This document shows positions 58,897 through 64,000 of a stretch of 64,000 nt of DNA, in pieces. The position numbers and the translations under genes were made by a program. This stretch comes from Sphingobium cyanobacteriorum (GTDB taxonomy: Bacteria; Pseudomonadota; Alphaproteobacteria; Sphingomonadales; Sphingomonadaceae), in NCBI RefSeq assembly GCF_030580935.1, contig NZ_JAUQOM010000001.1, positions 682,001 through 746,000 of the forward strand. Reading direction: 5' to 3'. The first letter of the stretch is position 1; each line of letters begins with the position of its first letter. Below the pieces are notes generated by a model that was not told where the DNA came from, did no database searches, and saw only the letters and a program-made list of their open reading frames with translations.

Positions 58897-58956
58897 CGTT
58901 CGGTTCGAGCTTGTCGAGAACGTGGCGCAGGGTTCCCGACAGGCTCGAACCGAACG
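58897..58956. repeat. Near-perfect inverted repeat in the gltD-gltB gap
   Basis: CGTTCGGTTCGAGCTTGTCG (58897-58916, then AGAAC) pairs with GGTTCCCGACAGGCTCGAAC (58931-58950, then CGAACG) across about 10 bases, giving a stem of roughly 24 base pairs with two mismatches. It fills most of the 97-base gap and ends 19 bases before the gltB start. The family occurs elsewhere in this window and in related genomes. It may modulate gltB expression relative to gltD. Confidence 0.85.
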
Positions 58957-58975
58957 GAAGAATAGGACGGCGATC

Positions 58976-61900
58976 ATGACTGATACTCCCTTCATGGCCA
59001 GCCCCGAAGAACGCGCACGGATCGCGGCCGAGGGCATGTATCATCCCGACCTGGAAGGCGACGCCTGTGGCGTGGGCCTGGTCGCCGCCACCGATGGCCG
59101 TCCGTCGCGCCGCGTGGTCGCCTCCGCGATCGATGCGCTGAAAGCCGTGTGGCATCGCGGCGCGGTCGATGCCGATGGCAAGACCGGCGATGGGGCGGGC
59201 ATCCATGTCGACCTGCCGGTGCGCTTCTTCGACGATGCGATCGCGGACTCCGGCCACAAGCCGCTGCCCAATCGCCTCGCCGTCGGCATGATCTTCCTGC
59301 CGCGCACGGACCTCAGCGCCCAGGAAACCTGCCGCACCATCGTCGAGAGCGAGATCATCGACGCGGGCTACACCATCTATGGCTGGCGCCAGGTGCCGGT
59401 GGACGTGTCGGTCATCGGCGAAAAGGCGCAGCGCACGCGGCCTGAAATCGAGCAGATCATGATCGCCGGCCCGATGCCGGAAGAACGCGACGTGGCCGAG
59501 TTCGAAAAGGATCTCTACCTGATCCGCCGCCGGATCGAAAAGCAGGTCATCGCGAGCCAGATCAACGATTTCTACGTCTGTTCGCTGTCCTGCCGCTCGA
59601 TCATCTACAAGGGGCTGTTCCTCGCCGAATCGCTGTCGGTCTTTTACCCCGACTTGCAGGACGAGCGGTTCGAAAGCCGCGTCGCCATCTTCCATCAACG
59701 CTATTCGACCAACACCTTCCCGCAATGGTGGCTGGCCCAGCCGTTCCGCACGCTCGCCCATAATGGCGAGATCAACACGATCCGCGGCAACAAGAACTGG
59801 ATGAAGAGCCACGAGATCAAGATGGCCAGCCTCGCCTTTGGCGAGCAGTCGGAGGACATCAAGCCGGTGATCCCGGCCGGCGCGTCGGACACGGCCGCGC
59901 TCGACGCCGTGTTCGAGGCGATCTGCCGGTCGGGTCGCGACGCCCCCACGGCCAAGCTGATGCTGGTGCCCGAAGCCTATCAGTCGGCCAGTGCAGACCT
60001 GCCCAAGGCCCATGCCGACATGTACGACTATCTCGCCTCCGTCATGGAGCCATGGGACGGCCCGGCCGCGCTCGCCATGACCGATGGCCGCTGGGTCGTG
60101 GCCGGGGTGGACCGCAACGCGCTGCGCCCGCTGCGCTACACGCTGACCGGCGACAATCTGCTGATCGTCGGCTCCGAAACCGGCATGGTCGTCGTCCCCG
60201 AAACCACCATCGTCAAGAAGGGCCGCATGGGCCCCGGCCAGATGATCGCGATCGATCTTCAGGAAGGCGAACTCTATGACGACCGCGCGATCAAGGACCA
60301 GATCGCCGGCGAACGCCCCTATGGCGAACTGATCAAGGACTTCCTGACCGTCGCCGACCTCGCCGACGCGCCGACCGCCCTGCCCGCCTGGGACAAGGCG
60401 GAACTGACCCGTCGCCAGGTCGCCGCCAACCTGACGCTCGAAGACATGGAACTGATCCTCAGTCCCATGGTCGAGGATGCGAAGGAAGCCATCGGGTCGA
60501 TGGGCGACGACACGCCGCTCGCCGTCATTTCCGACAAGCCGCGCACCGTCAGCCATTTCTTCCGCCAGAATTTCAGCCAGGTCACGAACCCGCCGATCGA
60601 CTCCTTGCGCGAACGGCATGTCATGAGCCTCAAGACGCGCTTCTCCAACCTCCACAACATCCTGGAGGAAGGCGCGCAGAGCAGCCATGTGCTGGTGCTG
60701 GAATCGCCGGTGGTGACAAGCGCCGAATGGGCGCGGCTGAAAGCCTATTTCGGCCCCGCCGTCGCGGAAATCGACTGCACCTTCCCCGCCACCGGCGGGC
60801 AGGAACAGTTGCGCGCCGCGATTCGCCGCATCCGTGAGGAAGCCGAACAGGCGGTCCGCGAAGGCCGCACCGAAATCTTCCTGACCGACGAAGGCGTCAG
60901 CGCCGACCGCATCGCCATCGCCGGCGTGCTGGCGGCGGCCGCCGTCCATACCCATCTGGTGCGCAAGGGGCTGCGCAGCTACGCCTCCATCAACGTGCGC
61001 TCGGCCGAAGCGCTCGACACCCATTATTTCGCGGTGCTGATCGGCGTCGGCGCGACCACGGTGAACGCTTATCTCGCCGAAGCCAGCATCGCCGATCGCC
61101 ATGCGCGCGGCCTGTTCGGCGATTTGACCTTCGATCAGTGCGTCGAACGCTATCGCGTCGCCATCAACGAAGGCCTGCTCAAGATCATGTCCAAAATGGG
61201 CATCGCGGTCATCAGCTCCTATCGCGGCGGCTATAATTTCGAAGCGGTCGGCCTGTCGCGCGCGCTGGTCGCCGATCTCTTTCCCGGCATGCCGGCCAAG
61301 ATTTCGGGCGAAGGCTATGCCTCGCTCCACTATAGCGCGATGCTGCGCCATGAAGCCGCCTATGACAGCGCCGCCGTGCGCCTGCCGATCGGCGGCTTCT
61401 ATCGTCAGCGCAACGGCGGTGAAAGCCATGCCTATTCGGCGCAACTGATGCACCTGCTGCAAACCGCGGTCGGCACCGACAGCTATTCGACCTATCTGCA
61501 ATTTTCGCGCGGCGTGCGCGATCTGCCGCCGGTCTATCTGCGCGACCTGCTGGAATTCAACTTCGCCCGCGAAGCCGTTCCCATCGACGAGGTGGAAGCG
61601 ACCACCGAAATCCGCAAGCGCTTCGTGACGCCGGGCATGTCCCTGGGCGCGCTCAGCCCCGAAGCGCATGAAACGCTGGCGATCGCGATGAACCGCATCG
61701 GCGCGAAGGCGGTGTCGGGCGAAGGCGGCGAGGATGCGAACCGCTTCAAACCCTACGAAAATGGCGACAATGCCAACAGCGTGATCAAGCAGATCGCGTC
61801 CGGCCGGTTCGGCGTCCATGCCGAATATCTGGGCAGCGCCGAGGAAATCGAGATCAAGGTGGCCCAGGGCGCCAAGCCCGGCGAGGGCGGCCAGTTGCCC

Positions 61901-63511
61901 GGCTTCAAGGTGACGGAATTCATCGCGAAGCTGCGCCACTCGACCCCCGGCGTGACGCTCATCTCGCCGCCGCCGCATCACGACATCTATTCGATCGAGG
62001 ATCTGGCCCAGCTCATCTACGACTGCAAGCAGATCAACCCGCGCGCCAAGGTGTGCGTGAAGCTGGTCAGCCAGGCCGGCATCGGCACGGTCGCGGCGGG
62101 CGTGGCAAAGGCGCATGCCGACGTGATCCTGGTCGCCGGCCATGTCGGCGGCACCGGCGCGTCCCCGCAGACCAGCATCAAATATGCCGGCACGCCCTGG
62201 GAAATGGGCCTGTCGGAAACCAATCAGGTGCTGACCCTCAACGGCCTGCGCCACCGGGTAAAGCTGCGCACGGACGGGGGCCTCAAGACCGGGCGCGACA
62301 TCGTGATCGCCGCGATCCTGGGTGCGGAGGAATATGGCATCGGCACGCTCAGCCTTGTCGCCATGGGCTGCATCATGGTGCGCCAGTGCCACAGCAACAC
62401 CTGCCCCGTGGGCGTGTGCGTGCAGGATGAAAAGCTGCGCCAGAAATTCACTGGCACGCCCGAAAAGGTCATCAACCTGATGACCTTCATCGCGGAAGAA
62501 GTGCGCGAAATCCTGGCGCGTCTGGGCTTCCGCAGCCTGGACGAGGTGATCGGTCGCACCGAATTGCTGAAACAGGTCAATCGCGGCGCGGAGCATCTGG
62601 ACGATCTCGATCTCAACCCGATCCTGGCCAAGGTGGACGCCCCCGACGCATTGCGCCGCTTCAGTCTGGAAGGGCGCAATCCGGTGCCCGACAGCCTGGA
62701 CGCGCAGATGATGAAGGACGCGCGCGCCGTGTTCGAACGCGGCGAAAAGATGCAGCTCACCTACACGGTGCGCAACACGCATCGCGCCGTGGGCACCCGC
62801 CTGTCCGCCGCCGTGACCGAAAAGTTCGGCATGTCGGCACTTGCCGACGGCCATCTGACCGTGCGCCTGCGCGGATCGGCGGGCCAGTCGCTCGGCGCCT
62901 TCCTGTGCAAGGGCATCACGCTTGAAGTGTTCGGCGACGCCAACGACTATGTGGGCAAGGGGCTGTCGGGCGGCATCATCAAGGTCCGCACCACCGTCTC
63001 CTCGCCGCTGTCGTCGAAGGACAATACGATCATCGGCAACACCGTCCTTTATGGCGCGACCAGCGGCAAGCTGTTCGCGGCGGGCCAGGCGGGCGAGCGG
63101 TTCGCGGTTCGCAATTCGGGCGCGCAAGTGGTGGTCGAGGGCTGCGGCGCGAATGGCTGCGAATATATGACCGGCGGGACGGCGGTGATCCTGGGCAAGA
63201 CCGGCGCCAATTTCGGCGCGGGCATGACCGGCGGCATGGCCTTCATCCTGGACGAGGATGGCAGCTTCCCGACCCAGGCGAACCCCGAAAGCATCGTCTG
63301 GCAGCGGCTGGAAAGCGCCCATTGGGAGGCGCTGGTCAAGGCCCTGATCGCCGAACATGCGGTCGCGACCGACAGCAAATGGTCGAACACCATCCTGGAC
63401 GACTGGGATCGCTGGCGCCGCTATATCTGGCAGGTGTGCCCCAAGGAAATGGTGAACCGCCTCGCCCATCCGCTGAGCGACACGGAGGCCGAAACCGTCG
63501 CGGCCGAATAA
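58976..63511 (+). CDS. gltB: Glutamate synthase (NADPH) large subunit GltB
   Basis: GltB hydrolyses glutamine at an N-terminal amidotransferase site and reductively transfers the ammonia to 2-oxoglutarate at an FMN site. The 1511-residue product has the short propeptide before the catalytic Cys31 (YHPDLEGDACGVGLVA), the amidotransferase motifs HQRYSTNTFPQWWLAQPFRT and LAHNGEINTIRGNKNWM, the FMN/synthase part (HDIYSIEDLAQLIYDCKQIN, GHVGGTGASPQTSIKYAG), the 3Fe-4S cysteines (CIMVRQCHSNTCPVGVC) and the C-terminal beta-helix GXGXG-type domain. It is complete. Confidence 0.97.
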   Translation: MTDTPFMASPEERARIAAEGMYHPDLEGDACGVGLVAATDGRPSRRVVASAIDALKAVWHRGAVDADGKTGDGAGIHVDLPVRFFDDAIADSGHKPLPNRLAVGMIFLPRTDLSAQETCRTIVESEIIDAGYTIYGWRQVPVDVSVIGEKAQRTRPEIEQIMIAGPMPEERDVAEFEKDLYLIRRRIEKQVIASQINDFYVCSLSCRSIIYKGLFLAESLSVFYPDLQDERFESRVAIFHQRYSTNTFPQWWLAQPFRTLAHNGEINTIRGNKNWMKSHEIKMASLAFGEQSEDIKPVIPAGASDTAALDAVFEAICRSGRDAPTAKLMLVPEAYQSASADLPKAHADMYDYLASVMEPWDGPAALAMTDGRWVVAGVDRNALRPLRYTLTGDNLLIVGSETGMVVVPETTIVKKGRMGPGQMIAIDLQEGELYDDRAIKDQIAGERPYGELIKDFLTVADLADAPTALPAWDKAELTRRQVAANLTLEDMELILSPMVEDAKEAIGSMGDDTPLAVISDKPRTVSHFFRQNFSQVTNPPIDSLRERHVMSLKTRFSNLHNILEEGAQSSHVLVLESPVVTSAEWARLKAYFGPAVAEIDCTFPATGGQEQLRAAIRRIREEAEQAVREGRTEIFLTDEGVSADRIAIAGVLAAAAVHTHLVRKGLRSYASINVRSAEALDTHYFAVLIGVGATTVNAYLAEASIADRHARGLFGDLTFDQCVERYRVAINEGLLKIMSKMGIAVISSYRGGYNFEAVGLSRALVADLFPGMPAKISGEGYASLHYSAMLRHEAAYDSAAVRLPIGGFYRQRNGGESHAYSAQLMHLLQTAVGTDSYSTYLQFSRGVRDLPPVYLRDLLEFNFAREAVPIDEVEATTEIRKRFVTPGMSLGALSPEAHETLAIAMNRIGAKAVSGEGGEDANRFKPYENGDNANSVIKQIASGRFGVHAEYLGSAEEIEIKVAQGAKPGEGGQLPGFKVTEFIAKLRHSTPGVTLISPPPHHDIYSIEDLAQLIYDCKQINPRAKVCVKLVSQAGIGTVAAGVAKAHADVILVAGHVGGTGASPQTSIKYAGTPWEMGLSETNQVLTLNGLRHRVKLRTDGGLKTGRDIVIAAILGAEEYGIGTLSLVAMGCIMVRQCHSNTCPVGVCVQDEKLRQKFTGTPEKVINLMTFIAEEVREILARLGFRSLDEVIGRTELLKQVNRGAEHLDDLDLNPILAKVDAPDALRRFSLEGRNPVPDSLDAQMMKDARAVFERGEKMQLTYTVRNTHRAVGTRLSAAVTEKFGMSALADGHLTVRLRGSAGQSLGAFLCKGITLEVFGDANDYVGKGLSGGIIKVRTTVSSPLSSKDNTIIGNTVLYGATSGKLFAAGQAGERFAVRNSGAQVVVEGCGANGCEYMTGGTAVILGKTGANFGAGMTGGMAFILDEDGSFPTQANPESIVWQRLESAHWEALVKALIAEHAVATDSKWSNTILDDWDRWRRYIWQVCPKEMVNRLAHPLSDTEAETVAAE

Positions 63512-63812
63512 GGCCGCCTGAAACTAAAGCCGCCCGAAACTAAGGCATCGTGCGGAAAAGTGGGAACCGGCTTTCGGCAAAAAACGACGCGAAAATCCTC
63601 CCCTGTGAAGGGGAGGATGGAGTGTAACGCAGGCACCCGTATCAGGGCGCGAACTGCATGATCGTCAGCCGGAGTCCGAGGACACAGATTTGCTGCGTCC
63701 TTGCAAGCGCAGCGGGCCGAAGGCGGGTGAAGCCCAACCCGTCCACCGCGCGCCATGGATTGCTGCGCTGCGCCCGCAAGGACGGAGCGGATCGATCTGA
63801 CAGCATCCCGCT
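63512..63812. repeat. Gene-free stretch with several dispersed repeats
   Basis: Directly after gltB, GCCGCCTGAAACTAA and GCCGCCCGAAACTAA are a near-identical tandem pair. GTGCGGAAAAGTGGGAACCG at 63550-63569 with the following GCTTTCGGCAAAAAACGACG belongs to a repeat family found in many alphaproteobacteria. A short TCCTCCCCTGTGAAGGGGAG unit follows at 63596-63615. The rest (63620-63812) shows no gene I can support. Confidence 0.55.
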
Positions 63813-64000
63813 CTAGAAGCGGGGCTCCACCGTCGCCACCACCGGCACCACCACCGGCGCCACCGGCGGCGTGCGCTCCGCGGCGGCCTGCGCAAGGGCC
63901 GCAGGCTCCGCGCCCTCGCCCGCCGCGAAGCGCGCGATCCGCGGCGGCAGGGCATGGATCGGCGATGGCGCCGCATCGGGCATCATGTCCTCCGCGATGG
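63813..64000 (-). CDS. C-terminal end of an unidentified gene (5' part outside window)
   Basis: A frame open from the window edge ends at TAG (63813-63815 on the minus strand), leaving about 62 codons. The visible end is rich in Ala/Pro/Val (AAERTPPVAPVVVPVVATVE then PRF), preceded by MPDAAPSPIHALPPRIARFA. Such Pro/Val tails occur at the ends of envelope or membrane proteins, but I cannot assign a family. Codon use is like that of neighbouring genes. It is convergent with gltB. Confidence 0.5.
   Translation of the reverse strand, partial: IAEDMMPDAAPSPIHALPPRIARFAAGEGAEPAALAQAAAERTPPVAPVVVPVVATVEPRF

Noticed and set aside
58897..58956. GGTTCGA segments resembling a tRNA T-loop
   Set aside because: They are arms of a long inverted repeat; no acceptor, D or anticodon stems can be drawn around them.
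58886..63469. A 1527-codon open frame antisense to gltB
   Set aside because: It mirrors gltB in a high-GC genome where the opposite frame lacks stops. Its composition is His/Arg/Gly-rich without any family motif, and gltB has full catalytic and Fe-S motifs.

Overview
The window is high-GC DNA in which most coding capacity is used by recognisable genes. The gene set (FlbD-type sigma-54 activator, short alphaproteobacterial flagellin without FliD/FliS nearby, opgGH, DUF1801, a four-cysteine exported family, dispersed GTTCGGTTCGAG and TCCTCCCCT repeats) points to an alphaproteobacterium of the sphingomonad group (Sphingobium/Sphingomonas/Novosphingobium-like). This placement is inferred from gene content and repeat style, not from a marker-gene comparison.

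Bases 1-32103 are a large flagellar island. The left arm runs on the minus strand: flbD-fliE-fliF-fliG-fliH-fliI-fliJ-fliK-fliL-fliM-fliN (fliN is cut by the window edge; fliOPQR and flhB must lie elsewhere). A divergent flagellin gene follows, then an embedded opgG-opgH pair for osmoregulated periplasmic glucans. Next comes a second minus-strand block: a flagellar-type lytic transglycosylase, flhA and fliA (sigma-28), a flgN-like gene, flgM, flgA, and a compact second stator pair (motA2-motB2). The plus-strand rod/hook operon flgBCDEFGHIJKL follows, and then a full-length motA-motB pair. Four close matches to the sigma-54 consensus precede flgB, flgG, flgA and the transglycosylase. Three sigma-28 type promoters precede fliC, motA and flgM. 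This gives the usual hierarchy: FlbD/sigma-54 for basal body and hook, FliA/FlgM for filament and motor.

Bases 32337-40210 hold a type I secretion module (TolC-like protein, ABC transporter, HlyD-like adaptor) facing a 945-residue serralysin-type RTX metalloprotease, which is its likely cargo. Two near-identical terminator hairpins and repeat DNA lie between them.

Bases 40484-57267 are housekeeping genes: a small exported protein, lptA, lptC and rnd on the minus strand; a glycine-rich double cold-shock protein; an aminotransferase; rmuC; a 57-residue small ORF; nadD-rsfS-rlmH-envC-ctpA; dsbB-coq7 followed by two paralogous exported four-cysteine proteins; a DUF1801 gene; a yybP-ykoY manganese riboswitch before a GDT1-family exporter; an NDUFA9-like NAD(P)-binding protein; and uppP.

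Bases 57433-63511 are gltD and gltB (glutamate synthase, small subunit first), separated by a strong inverted repeat. The last 190 bases contain the C-terminus of an unidentified minus-strand gene. I see no tRNA, rRNA, CRISPR array, transposase or prophage gene in the window.
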